A DNA stretch of 64,000 bases, from assembly GCF_009668025.1 (NCBI RefSeq), contig NZ_WJXZ01000002.1:62001-126000 (forward strand), in the 5' to 3' direction. The translations under genes and the position numbers were made by a program. The notes below the pieces were generated by a model. The model saw only the letters and a program-made list of their open reading frames with translations, was not told where the DNA came from and searched no databases. Within the stretch, counting starts at the first letter, position 1, and each line of letters begins with the position of its first letter. This document shows, piece by piece, positions 16,490 to 24,169 of the stretch. The stretch is from Larkinella terrae (GTDB taxonomy: Bacteria; Bacteroidota; Bacteroidia; Cytophagales; Spirosomataceae).

Positions 16490-17695
16490 TTAACCCTCCA
16501 ACGACCGTACAATCCCCAACTCCAACCCCCGCAGTTCTGCCAGCCCGCGCAAGCGACCAATGGCGGAATAGCCCGGATAGGTTTTCTTGTGCAGGTCGTC
16601 GAGCATCTGGTGCCCGTGGTCGGGGCGCATCGGAATGGCCGTGACGCCGACGCCGGTTTGGGCCCGCCGGTTTTGTTCCAGCACAATTTCCCTGATCACT
16701 GCGTACATGTCCACGTCGCCCGCCAGGTGGTCGGCTTCGTGAAAATTGAGCGGGTTTTCCTCCCGTTTCGTCGTTCGTAAATGAATGAAATGAATCCGAT
16801 TGCCAAACCGCCGGACGATGCCGGGCAGGTCGTTGTCCGGACGAATACCGAGCGAGCCCGTGCAAAACGTAATGCCGTTGGCGGTGCTATCGCAAGCGGA
16901 CATCAGTTCGGCCAGATCGGCTTCCGTGCTGACCACGCGCGGCAGACCCAGCAGCGGTTTTGGTGGATCGTCGGGGTGAATGCACAGGTTAATGCCTACC
17001 GATTCGGCTACCGGAGCGACTTCCCGAATGAAATAGTACAGATTATCACGGAGTTGTCGGTCGCGAATGGTGGCGTATTCGTTCAGTAATCCCTGAAAAG
17101 TCGACAGCGTAAAGGCTTCTTCCGAACCCGGCAAACCGAGCAAAACCGTGTTGGTCAACGTCGCAATTTCTTCCGGTGTCATTTGGGAAAACTTCCTGCG
17201 GGCGGCTTCCCGGACAGCCGGTTCGTAATCGGCTTCGGCGCCGGGACGTTTCAGAATGCAGAGGTCGAAAACCGCAAAATCTTCCCAGACAAACCGCAAC
17301 GCCAGCGAACCGTCCGGCATTTCGTAATTCAGGTTCGTCCGCGACCAATCGAGCACCGGCATGAAATTGTAGCAAACCGTGGTGATGCCACCTGCCGCCA
17401 GATTTCGCAGCGATTCCTTGTAATTTTCAATGTATTGCGCCCGCGTGGGTCGGCCTTTTTTAATGTCCTCATGAACCGGCAGACTTTCGACCACTGCCCA
17501 GTGCAGCGGAGAATACCGGCCGTTATCGGCTTCGATGAGCTGTTTCCGTTTTTCAATTTCCGCAATCGCCCAGACGTCGCCGACCGGAATCTGGTGCAAG
17601 GCCGTCACGACAGCGTTACAACCCGCCTGGCGGATGTCCATCAGCGAAACCGGATCGTGCGGTCCGAACCAGCGCATGGTTTGTAGCATTCCCAT
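16490..17695 (-). CDS. uxuA: Mannonate dehydratase
   Basis: A 401-residue cytoplasmic enzyme matching UxuA along its length: MRWFGPHDPVSL at the start, GCNAVVTALHQIPVG, CYNFMPVLDWSRT, NLCIHPDDPP, FCTGSLGIRPDNDLP, FIHLRTTKRE, FHEADHL and AIPMRPDHGHQM, which supplies the metal-binding His/Asp/Cys residues. It dehydrates D-mannonate to 2-keto-3-deoxy-D-gluconate, using Fe(II)/Mn(II). In this operon it would process glucuronate released by the GH67 and CE15 enzymes, after isomerisation by a UxaC not present in the window. Confidence 0.96.
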   Translation of the reverse strand: MGMLQTMRWFGPHDPVSLMDIRQAGCNAVVTALHQIPVGDVWAIAEIEKRKQLIEADNGRYSPLHWAVVESLPVHEDIKKGRPTRAQYIENYKESLRNLAAGGITTVCYNFMPVLDWSRTNLNYEMPDGSLALRFVWEDFAVFDLCILKRPGAEADYEPAVREAARRKFSQMTPEEIATLTNTVLLGLPGSEEAFTLSTFQGLLNEYATIRDRQLRDNLYYFIREVAPVAESVGINLCIHPDDPPKPLLGLPRVVSTEADLAELMSACDSTANGITFCTGSLGIRPDNDLPGIVRRFGNRIHFIHLRTTKREENPLNFHEADHLAGDVDMYAVIREIVLEQNRRAQTGVGVTAIPMRPDHGHQMLDDLHKKTYPGYSAIGRLRGLAELRGLELGIVRSLEG

Positions 17696-17709
17696 TCTTA
17701 CTTGTTTAG

Positions 17710-17775
17710 GCCCCCAACCCCCTGAAGGGGGCTTGTTGATCTGGAATCATAAAGCCCCCTTCAGGGGGTTGGGGG
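17710..17775. repeat. Family A inverted repeat copy 3, 24-bp perfect arms
   Basis: Arms 17711-17734 and 17752-17775, with the CCTGAAGG/CCTTCAGG variant as in copy 2. It begins 5 nt after the CE15 stop on the minus strand and lies before uxuA. Confidence 0.95.
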
Positions 17776-17780
17776 TAAAG

Positions 17781-19265
17781 TTATTTAAAATACTTTTTAG
17801 CAAATTCCAGAAAAACCGGCCAGTCGAGGCTGTCCACATGGCCACCTTCGTGGTTCCGAAACGCCACCTCACCCGAAACCAGGGCCACATCCGGCGCGGG
17901 CATTTCCCTGGTGCCAATGCCTTTTTTACCCAGCAACTCATACACCGGGCTGGCGGCCACACAGGCCAGAAACTCGCCGTGCGGATCGGCCCACTGGTCT
18001 TTGGTGCCACCGGTGATGAAAACCGGGCGGGGCGCCAGCAACGCAATCAGTTCATGGGCATCCACCGGCATGTCCTGCCAATGACCGCCGTATTTCAGGA
18101 AATTACCCGCCATCCAGTGGTACAAGCCCGAACCGGCTACATTATCGGGTGTTTCGCCGAAATTACGTTTTTCGAGCGATGCGCCCATTGACCCCGAGCA
18201 ACTCGCAAACACGATGGCCCAGCGCGGGTCCAGCGCCCCGGCCAGCAGAGCGGTTTTGCCCCAGCGCGAATGCCCCTGAATTCCAATCTGTTTGGCGTTG
18301 ATCGCTTTGTTAGTTTCGAGGTAATCGAGCGCGCGGCTGAGGCCCCAGCTCCAGGCCGACAGAACACCCCAGTCGTCGGGTTTGCGGTCGTTGCCTTCGT
18401 TCATTAGGCCAATAATTCCGGCGTGTAAACCGCCCCCGTTGTCCATCTGAATGGCGCCGGTGTTGAAAAGTGCCACCGCCCAGCCGGTTTCGATGATTTT
18501 CCGAATGGTGGCCGTCGGGGTTGGAAAAGCGCCCCAGACAATTACCATCAGCGGCACCGGGCCTGTCGCTTTGGCCGGGGTATAGAGCGTCAGTTCGACG
18601 CGAGGTGTGGCACTTGGGAATTTCGAATTGTCGATGCGGCCAGTAACCAGTTTTTTGTTGGCTTGCCCGCCCAGGGCAGTGTCCGGACTGGCGACCTCAA
18701 ACGTGACTTTGGGCGTGTCCCGGGGCGTTTTGCCGTAAATCTCGGTTTCGTAATCGCGCAGAATTTCGGGTCGGCGCTGTTTCCACCACACGCTGGCGGT
18801 TTTGACCGGTTTTCCATTTTTCAGCACCAACGGGTCCGGCAGCGTGTATCGGCTGGCGTTTGTTTCGTCGTAGTTCGTCCAGTTGCCCCAGCCCGACCGT
18901 ACGTGCGTATTGCCCGCTTCATCGTACCAGTTGGTCGAACCTTCGCGCTGCTTCAGGTGCTGGGGCCGTTTCGGATCATCAGAGGCTGGGGGCAAGGACG
19001 GCGTTTTGATTTGCAGCGTCGCCATTGTTTTCTCCCAGTCTTCCTGCGAAGCCGCCCGCATTTTATCCATGTAGGCCTTGCGTTCGTCCGGCGTCATTTT
19101 CGAAAAATCCGGACTTTGGGCGTTCGCGGTTTTTGCTGATAGAATTGTGAGCAGCAAAATCGTTGCTATCTTACATACTCCCCACCCCCTAAAGGGGGCT
19201 TTTTCATCCGGATTCGAAGCCCTCTTCAGGGAATGGGGGGCACAAGCGACTTTCAGTTTTTTCAT
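17781..19265 (-). CDS. CE15 glucuronoyl esterase with repeat-interrupted signal sequence
   Basis: A 494-residue alpha/beta hydrolase. The CE15 nucleophile motif is GHSRWGK with Ser333, and the catalytic His is His476 in NHEGGHVDS. The family cleaves ester bonds between lignin alcohols and 4-O-methyl-glucuronate of xylan. The start at 19265 lies 3 nt after the stop of the upstream gene, and no other in-frame ATG precedes the mature part. Between MKKLKVA and KIATILLLTILSAKTANAQ lie about 22 residues (8-29) encoded by a decayed family A repeat (19179-19242), inserted in frame. Removing it would leave a normal signal peptide. A TTG start inside the hydrophobic core is the only downstream alternative. 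Confidence 0.9.
   Translation of the reverse strand: MKKLKVACAPHSLKRASNPDEKAPFRGWGVCKIATILLLTILSAKTANAQSPDFSKMTPDERKAYMDKMRAASQEDWEKTMATLQIKTPSLPPASDDPKRPQHLKQREGSTNWYDEAGNTHVRSGWGNWTNYDETNASRYTLPDPLVLKNGKPVKTASVWWKQRRPEILRDYETEIYGKTPRDTPKVTFEVASPDTALGGQANKKLVTGRIDNSKFPSATPRVELTLYTPAKATGPVPLMVIVWGAFPTPTATIRKIIETGWAVALFNTGAIQMDNGGGLHAGIIGLMNEGNDRKPDDWGVLSAWSWGLSRALDYLETNKAINAKQIGIQGHSRWGKTALLAGALDPRWAIVFASCSGSMGASLEKRNFGETPDNVAGSGLYHWMAGNFLKYGGHWQDMPVDAHELIALLAPRPVFITGGTKDQWADPHGEFLACVAASPVYELLGKKGIGTREMPAPDVALVSGEVAFRNHEGGHVDSLDWPVFLEFAKKYFK
19179..19242. repeat. Family A inverted repeat copy 4, decayed and inside the CE15 coding region
   Basis: The left arm CCCCACCCCCTAAAGGGGG pairs imperfectly with GAAGCCCTCTTCAGGG plus TGGGGGGCA. 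The loop word CATCCGG is shared with copy 1. It is read through in frame as residues 8-29 of the CE15 esterase. Confidence 0.85.
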
Positions 19266-19268
19266 CGC

Positions 19269-20537
19269 TTATACAAAGAAAGGCACATCTTTCGGCGCGT
19301 ATTTTTTCATCCCTTCTTCGTTGATTTCGACGCCGATACCCGGTTTTTCGGACAGCGGAATAAAACCGTCTTTAACCATCGGCCCGTCGAACGTGACAAT
19401 TTCCTTGAACATCGGGTCTTCATGGAAATAAATCTGCCATTCCAAAATCATGAAGTTCGGCACCGACGCGCAAACGTGGCTGGACGCCATCGCGCCCAGG
19501 TACGACGCCACCATGTGGGGTGCAAACGGCACGTAATAGAGATTGGCGAGGTTGGCAATGCGCTGGCCTTCACCCAGCCCACCGGCTTTTTGCAAATCCG
19601 GCATGATGATATCCACCGCGCCAATTTCGAGCATCCGACGGAACCCGTAGGCCAGGTAATGGTTTTCGCCCGCACAAATCGGCGTGCTGGTCGATTCGGA
19701 AATGAGCTTGTACGCTTCGACGTTTTCGGCCGGAATCGGCTCTTCCAGGAACATCAGGTTGAGCGGTTCCATCATTTTGGCGACTCGTTTGCCGGTGGTC
19801 ATGTCGTACCGGCCGTGCATATCGACGCAGATATCGACTTTCGGTCCCACGGCTTTCCGAACGGAAGCAATCTGGTTGTACATCCGTTCCAGTTCGCCGG
19901 GGCTGGCCGTCCAGTTGTAGCGGTCGTATTTATTCGGATCGTTCCATTCGTCGATGTCGTATTTCACGGCATTGAAGCCCATCTGGACGGCTTCGGTGGC
20001 ACTTTTGGCAAAATGGTCGTTGCTTTTGTCCGTGTCGCGGTAAGTGCCGGTGTCGCAGTAAACCCGGATTCGATCACGGTATTTTCCGCCCAGCAACTGG
20101 TACACCGGCAGACCGAGCGCCTTGCCAACGAGATCCCACAGCCCGGCTTCGACGGCCGACAGGACGGCGATGTACATCCCAGCCTGCGCACCTTCAAAGA
20201 AGCCGGATTTCCGAATGTCTTCGAACAACCGATTGACGTTCAGCGGGCTTTTGCCCTTGATCCGCTGGGCCATCATTTTCACCAGGTGGTACGTGCCGGG
20301 TGTGGCATCGACGGCTTCTCCGCAGCCCCAGATGCCCTGGTTGGTATGAATCTTGACGAATAAACTATGGCCGTTGCGGATGTAACCGCATTTAATATCG
20401 GTGATTTTCAGGTCGGAAGGGGCCGACGATAGCGGAGCCCGTTCGACGGCGGTTTCCAGGGGGGCGCCGAAACTGGAGGTCGCGGCAAAGACGCTGGCAA
20501 TGGCGCTTTTGGTCAGGAAAGATCTTCTGGAAGTCAT
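19269..20537 (-). CDS. Enolase-superfamily sugar-acid dehydratase (mandelate racemase/MLE type)
   Basis: A 422-residue protein with a Tat-like leader (MTSRRSFLTKSAIASVFAA). The capping domain is followed by the barrel with metal ligands in CVDMHGRYD, FLEEPIPAEN and CAGENHY, then the base-bearing FAPHMV and the MILEWQ Glu. The DMHGRY and APHM motifs match sugar-acid dehydratases of the galactonate/mannonate type. It is translationally close to the CE15 gene (3-nt gap). The most likely role is dehydration of an aldonic or uronic acid from hemicellulose side chains. The exact substrate and the exported location are uncertain. Confidence 0.85.
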   Translation of the reverse strand: MTSRRSFLTKSAIASVFAATSSFGAPLETAVERAPLSSAPSDLKITDIKCGYIRNGHSLFVKIHTNQGIWGCGEAVDATPGTYHLVKMMAQRIKGKSPLNVNRLFEDIRKSGFFEGAQAGMYIAVLSAVEAGLWDLVGKALGLPVYQLLGGKYRDRIRVYCDTGTYRDTDKSNDHFAKSATEAVQMGFNAVKYDIDEWNDPNKYDRYNWTASPGELERMYNQIASVRKAVGPKVDICVDMHGRYDMTTGKRVAKMMEPLNLMFLEEPIPAENVEAYKLISESTSTPICAGENHYLAYGFRRMLEIGAVDIIMPDLQKAGGLGEGQRIANLANLYYVPFAPHMVASYLGAMASSHVCASVPNFMILEWQIYFHEDPMFKEIVTFDGPMVKDGFIPLSEKPGIGVEINEEGMKKYAPKDVPFFV

Positions 20538-20560
20538 GGGTTTGTGGAGTTTGTGGGGAG

Positions 20561-20661
20561 GTTGTTTCGCGGAGCTGAGCGGAGTTTAAAAGAGTTTAGC
20601 AGAGAAAATTAATTAACTCCGCTTAACTCCTTTTAAACTCCGCTCAGCTCCGCGAAATAAC
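20561..20661. repeat. Inverted repeat, family D copy 2
   Basis: Arms 20561-20604 and 20617-20661 share family D sequence (GAGCGGAGTTTAAAAG). Where copy 1 has GAGTTGAGC/GCTTAACTC, this copy has GAGCTGAGC/GCTCAGCTC, a compensated change. It lies between the RraA-like stop and the dehydratase start. Confidence 0.9.
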
Positions 20662-20664
20662 TCC

Positions 20665-21618
20665 TTACCAGGTTCGGGTTTTCAAATAATCCTGAATTTG
20701 TTCTTTCGGAACCGGCAGTTCGTTCAGGTGGGCGTTGAGCCACTGCGAGAAATCTTTTTCGATTTCGTCTGACCAGCGGTTGTCGATCTGGCCGGGCGTG
20801 TATTTCTGCTCACGAAGCCGCAAGTGCCCGAACATATCCCGTAACCGCACGATTTCGGAGGTTTTGACCACTTTCTCGACCAGGTGGGGCGGAATGAACG
20901 TCACCGCGCCGTCGCGGCCCAGCACTACGTCGCCGGGTATCACCATTACTTTGCCAATCCGCGTCGGGCGGTTGATGCCGACCAGGGTGGTATTCAGCTC
21001 GCCGTCGGGATTGTTGAGGTGATGGGAAGGGTGGTAACTGCGAAAGAACGAGGTAAAACCGCCAATTTCCTTCAAACCGGCGATGTCGCGAACGGCCCCT
21101 TCGTACACAATCCCGTTACCGGTTTTGGCGTAAATCGAGTTGCCGAGGTTGTCGCCGATGGTCGGGCCATCTTCGTGCATCCCAAACTGATCGACCACAT
21201 ACACGTCACCTTTCGTCAGCATATCGATGGGCCAGGCGTTCTGCGATTTCACGCGTCCGTCTTTTTCGTGCCCTTTCTTATCAGTCACCCGGTGCACATC
21301 GGGACGCCCGGGCATAAACGTTGCCGTGAGTGCCCGGCCCACCAGCACGCTGTCGGGGTTGATGGTTTGCCAGCCTTCGGCGTACTGGTATTTGTAATTC
21401 GAGCCTTTCATCGTGGCCCAGGCTTCTTCGTGGGTCACCAGTTTCATGCGTTTCAGCAAGGCGTCCGGCACTTTGGGTCGCCCATCGGGGAAGCGTTCCC
21501 CCTTCCATTCGGGGGTCAGAAAAATCAATTCTTCGCGGGAAATCTGCTGCCCGAACGACACTGTCGCCCGGCCGAGCAGAAAAACCGCCACGGCTGGTAA
21601 AATGATCCATTTCATCAT
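20665..21618 (-). CDS. RraA-family protein (aldolase/decarboxylase-like), exported
   Basis: A 317-residue protein with signal peptide MMKWIILPAVAVFLLGRATVSFGQ. The RraA/HMG-aldolase fold is visible in VLVGRALTATFMPG, DVYVVDQFGMHEDGPTIGDNLGNSIY, GIVYEGAVRDIAGLKEIG and VIPGDVVLGRDGAVTFIPPHLVE, with the family's Asp/Arg pair (RDIAG). Characterised RraA-like enzymes are pyruvate aldolases or oxaloacetate decarboxylases; others bind RNase E. It is the first gene of the leftward uronate operon. A sugar-acid aldolase-like role is inference. Confidence 0.85.
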   Translation of the reverse strand: MMKWIILPAVAVFLLGRATVSFGQQISREELIFLTPEWKGERFPDGRPKVPDALLKRMKLVTHEEAWATMKGSNYKYQYAEGWQTINPDSVLVGRALTATFMPGRPDVHRVTDKKGHEKDGRVKSQNAWPIDMLTKGDVYVVDQFGMHEDGPTIGDNLGNSIYAKTGNGIVYEGAVRDIAGLKEIGGFTSFFRSYHPSHHLNNPDGELNTTLVGINRPTRIGKVMVIPGDVVLGRDGAVTFIPPHLVEKVVKTSEIVRLRDMFGHLRLREQKYTPGQIDNRWSDEIEKDFSQWLNAHLNELPVPKEQIQDYLKTRTW

Positions 21619-21930
21619 AGTAATCAGGAACCAGAAAAAGATTGAGGATTGAAACGGAAGAAGGAAAATTCGGGAGATATCTACCCGTTTGATTGTGGAG
21701 TCAATGTCCGGGTACTATAAAGAAGCGATAGAATTGTCTAATCGGTGTCCACTTTGTTCGCTTGCGGACAAAAATTGTCCGGCATCGTACACTTTAAAAA
21801 TATACAAAAAAGTTGGTAGCTGATAATCAGTTACTTAACGTATTGGCAATTTGTTGGCACAGCAATTGGCATATAGTAATCAGAACAGTAACAACAACAG
21901 AAAGAACAACAACAACAAATACGAACAACC
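21619..21930. promoter_or_regulatory. Divergent regulatory region with TGTCC-box cluster
   Basis: This 312-base gap separates the leftward uronate operon from a rightward small secreted protein. It holds a dyad CGGACA-N5-TGTCCG (21765-21781) plus further TGTCC words at 21705-21711 and 21746-21750, consistent with an operator for the catabolic operon. Near 21885-21930 the leader of the rightward gene is almost pure A/C (repeated AACAAC), with no Shine-Dalgarno. No clear TAnnTTTG box was found for either direction. Confidence 0.45.
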
Positions 21931-22308
21931 ATGAAAGCATTATTTGGTACCCTGATCATCGCTGCGCTGCTGAGCGCCAACACCGCAACGGCCACCCCGA
22001 ACACTCCCAAAAACCGTTCGTTCGAGACCAACACCTTTATTACGAACCAGAACAAAATCTGGGTGGCCGTTGAAAAGTCATCCTCCGTCCCCGTCACGGT
22101 TTCGCTGCGTAACAGCGACAATGAAGTGGTTTTCAAACGCTTTATTGGCAAGAGTGAAAGCAAATTTGCCGCCAAGCTGGACGTGAGCGATCTGCCGGAA
22201 GGCCAATATGAACTGGAATTTACGTCATCAGAGGGTAGTATTAAAAAAACAGTTAGCATCAGCAAACCGGTGGTAATTGAAACGACCCGAATGATTTCAA
22301 TGAAATAA
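21931..22308 (+). CDS. Small secreted protein, DUF3244-like Ig-type fold
   Basis: A 125-residue protein with a clear signal peptide (MKALFGTLIIAALLSANTATA). The remainder, about 100 residues, is a beta-rich domain ending SDLPEGQYELEFTSSEGSIKKTVSI, resembling the Por-secretion/DUF3244 style of Ig-like domain but without a recognisable sorting motif. Its A/C-rich leader and the strong terminator after it suggest a single-gene transcript, possibly abundant. No function can be assigned. Confidence 0.75.
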   Translation: MKALFGTLIIAALLSANTATATPNTPKNRSFETNTFITNQNKIWVAVEKSSSVPVTVSLRNSDNEVVFKRFIGKSESKFAAKLDVSDLPEGQYELEFTSSEGSIKKTVSISKPVVIETTRMISMK

Positions 22309-22347
22309 AAGATTCTGTAGGATTAGTTTAGGTTAAGAAAGCGCAGG

Positions 22348-22382
22348 AAAGCTACTTCCGATTCGGAGGTAGCTTTTTTTTG
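22348..22382 (+). terminator. Rho-independent terminator
   Basis: The stem AAAGCTACTTCCGA / TCGGAGGTAGCTTT (one mismatch) is followed by a T tract. It lies 40 nt after the small secreted protein gene. Confidence 0.85.
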
Positions 22383-22428
22383 GTATACCGAAAACCGGAA
22401 ACCGTATACCGAAAAACTGTTAAGTTTG
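22383..22428 (+). promoter_or_regulatory. MFS gene promoter: direct repeats and -7 box at the start codon
   Basis: GTATACCGAAAA occurs twice, at 22383-22394 and 22404-22415, exactly 21 bp apart (two helical turns), suggesting an operator. TAAGTTTG (22421-22428) matches the -7 consensus and ends 3 nt before the ATG at 22432, so transcription would start at about the start codon (leaderless). Confidence 0.5.
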
Positions 22429-22431
22429 TAA

Positions 22432-23631
22432 ATGGAACAGCCGCGCACCATCTACACGCCTGCTTTTTTTCTTCTTTGCCTGAGCGCATTTCTTTTTTAC
22501 GCCAGTTTCAACATGCTGATTCCCGAATTGCCCGGTTATTTAACAAGCCTGGGTGGAGCGGAATATAAAGGGTACATCATCAGTTTATTTACCATAACCG
22601 CCGGATTATCAAGGCCTTTCAGCGGCCGCTTGACCGACTCGATCGGGCGCGTGCCGGTGATGGCCTTTGGGTCGCTGGTTTGTTTTGTCTGCGGTTTTTT
22701 ATATCCGCTTGTGCCGCTGGCGGTAGCGCACGGCGTAGCGGCTTTGTTGTTATTGCGATTGGTACACGGTTTTTCGACCGGTTTTAAACCCACCGGGACC
22801 TCGGCTTACGTCGCCGACATTGTTCCCGACGAACGGCGGGGCGAAGCGATGGGCGTTTTGGGATTGAGCGGCAGCATCGGCATGGCGTTCGGGCCGGCCA
22901 TCGGGAGTTGGTTAACAGCGGCCTTTGGCTTGAATCCCTTATTCTATACGTCGTCGGCGCTGGCGTTGTTATCCATCATTATTTTATTGAATATGAAAGA
23001 AACGCTCCTCAAACGGGTGCCGTTTCGCTGGAAATTATTGCGGATTTCGCGTCGCGATGTGTTCGAACCGACGGTTATATCGCCGTCGCTGGTAACATTT
23101 CTTAACTCGTTCAGTTTCGGGGCGGTTATTACGCTGACACCCGATTTCAGTGAAGCCCTGAATGTGGGCAATAAAGGCTTGTTTTTTACGGTTTTCACCA
23201 TTTCCTCGCTGGCCATCCGGTTTCTGGCGGGCAAAGTGTCCGATCAATACGGCCGTCGACCGGTTTTGCGAATTGCGTCACTGCTTATTACCGCAGCGAT
23301 GGTGTTGATGGCTTTCAGTACGTCAGTGGCCTCCTTTCTGCTGGCCGGAGTTGTATTCGGAATTTCGACGGGAATGTATTCGCCGACGGCTCAGGCCTGG
23401 ACGGTGGATCTGAGTCATTCCGGAAATCGCGGGCGCGCATTGGCAACGATGTATATCGCGATGGAAGCCGGTATTGGCCTGAGCGCTTTCCTTTCGGCTA
23501 CGCTATATGACAATAAAACGGAGCGGTTTCCGCTGGCTTTCCTGGTCACGGCGGCTTTTTCATTGATTTCTTTTCTTTATCTCCTGACAGGTCAGAAAAA
23601 AAAGAAGGCAACTGTTTTTTTTGAAAAGTAG
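22432..23631 (+). CDS. MFS transporter
   Basis: A 399-residue protein with about 12 membrane segments. The A-motif-like loop after span 2 reads GRLTDSIGRVPVM, and the second half has its counterpart GKVSDQYGRRPVLRI. The N-terminus, TIYTPAFFLLCLSAFLFYASFNMLIPELP, is typical of the MFS drug/sugar-efflux group widespread in Bacteroidota. It is monocistronic: a terminator lies before it and 538 AT-rich bases after it. The substrate is unknown. Confidence 0.92.
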   Translation: MEQPRTIYTPAFFLLCLSAFLFYASFNMLIPELPGYLTSLGGAEYKGYIISLFTITAGLSRPFSGRLTDSIGRVPVMAFGSLVCFVCGFLYPLVPLAVAHGVAALLLLRLVHGFSTGFKPTGTSAYVADIVPDERRGEAMGVLGLSGSIGMAFGPAIGSWLTAAFGLNPLFYTSSALALLSIIILLNMKETLLKRVPFRWKLLRISRRDVFEPTVISPSLVTFLNSFSFGAVITLTPDFSEALNVGNKGLFFTVFTISSLAIRFLAGKVSDQYGRRPVLRIASLLITAAMVLMAFSTSVASFLLAGVVFGISTGMYSPTAQAWTVDLSHSGNRGRALATMYIAMEAGIGLSAFLSATLYDNKTERFPLAFLVTAAFSLISFLYLLTGQKKKKATVFFEK

Positions 23632-24169
23632 AATTAAGGTATCGTTTTTAGATCGGTAACATAAAGCGGGTTAACCTAAAATGAGGTCCGCTGGAAGATC
23701 GTATAAAAAATTTAGCGGGATGAGTAACTGGTTTTGTAGTTGGTCTTTTGTTACTAATTTGTGGGGTGTGGAATAGAACGAATGAGTAGAAATACAAAAA
23801 GTGCATACTTCGTTACAACGCTAGTGGAATAACGTATACAAAACTTTATTAAAACCTGTGCAAAATGTAAATCGAATGGAAACGAATAATATTCTGTATA
23901 ATGGCGTGAAATTGAAATAGTTAATAAAATTTTATCTAAAATAATTTCAGATAAAAAACTTGGAAAAATATAAAAAACGTTGAATATTTTCTCGAATTAA
24001 CAAAAAAATGACATACCCATTTGTATAATTTCAGATAGAAAATTGATACTTTTGTTGTAGGCTTCGCGAAAAGTCTTCCGAAATTTTATTCTACCAAAAC
24101 GTTTCAATTTGAAATTTTCGTTTTCTTTACACAAAAAACCAGTTTCAATTTAACCCTACAGTTAGTCTA
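23632..24169. other. 538-base AT-rich intergenic region upstream of the exbB operon
   Basis: No open frame of note. The DNA is markedly A+T rich compared with the coding regions. It contains a direct repeat ATAATTTCAGATA (near 23943 and 24026), a -7 box at 24047-24054, and GTTTCAATTT twice in the predicted leader (24101-24110 and 24142-24151). The predicted leader of the exbB transcript is about 110 nt. Confidence 0.6.
24047..24054 (+). promoter_or_regulatory. -7 box of the exbB-exbD-tonB operon (TACTTTTG)
   Basis: An exact TAnnTTTG match in the AT-rich region. A TTTG at 24020-24023 could be the -33 element, but the 23-nt spacing is longer than at other promoters in this window. Confidence 0.5.

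Noticed and set aside
19233-20363. A 376-codon open frame on the plus strand opposite the enolase-superfamily gene
   Set aside because: It has no recognisable family and is rich in His/Arg/Phe/Val as expected of an antisense frame. The minus-strand gene has clear catalytic motifs and a signal sequence.
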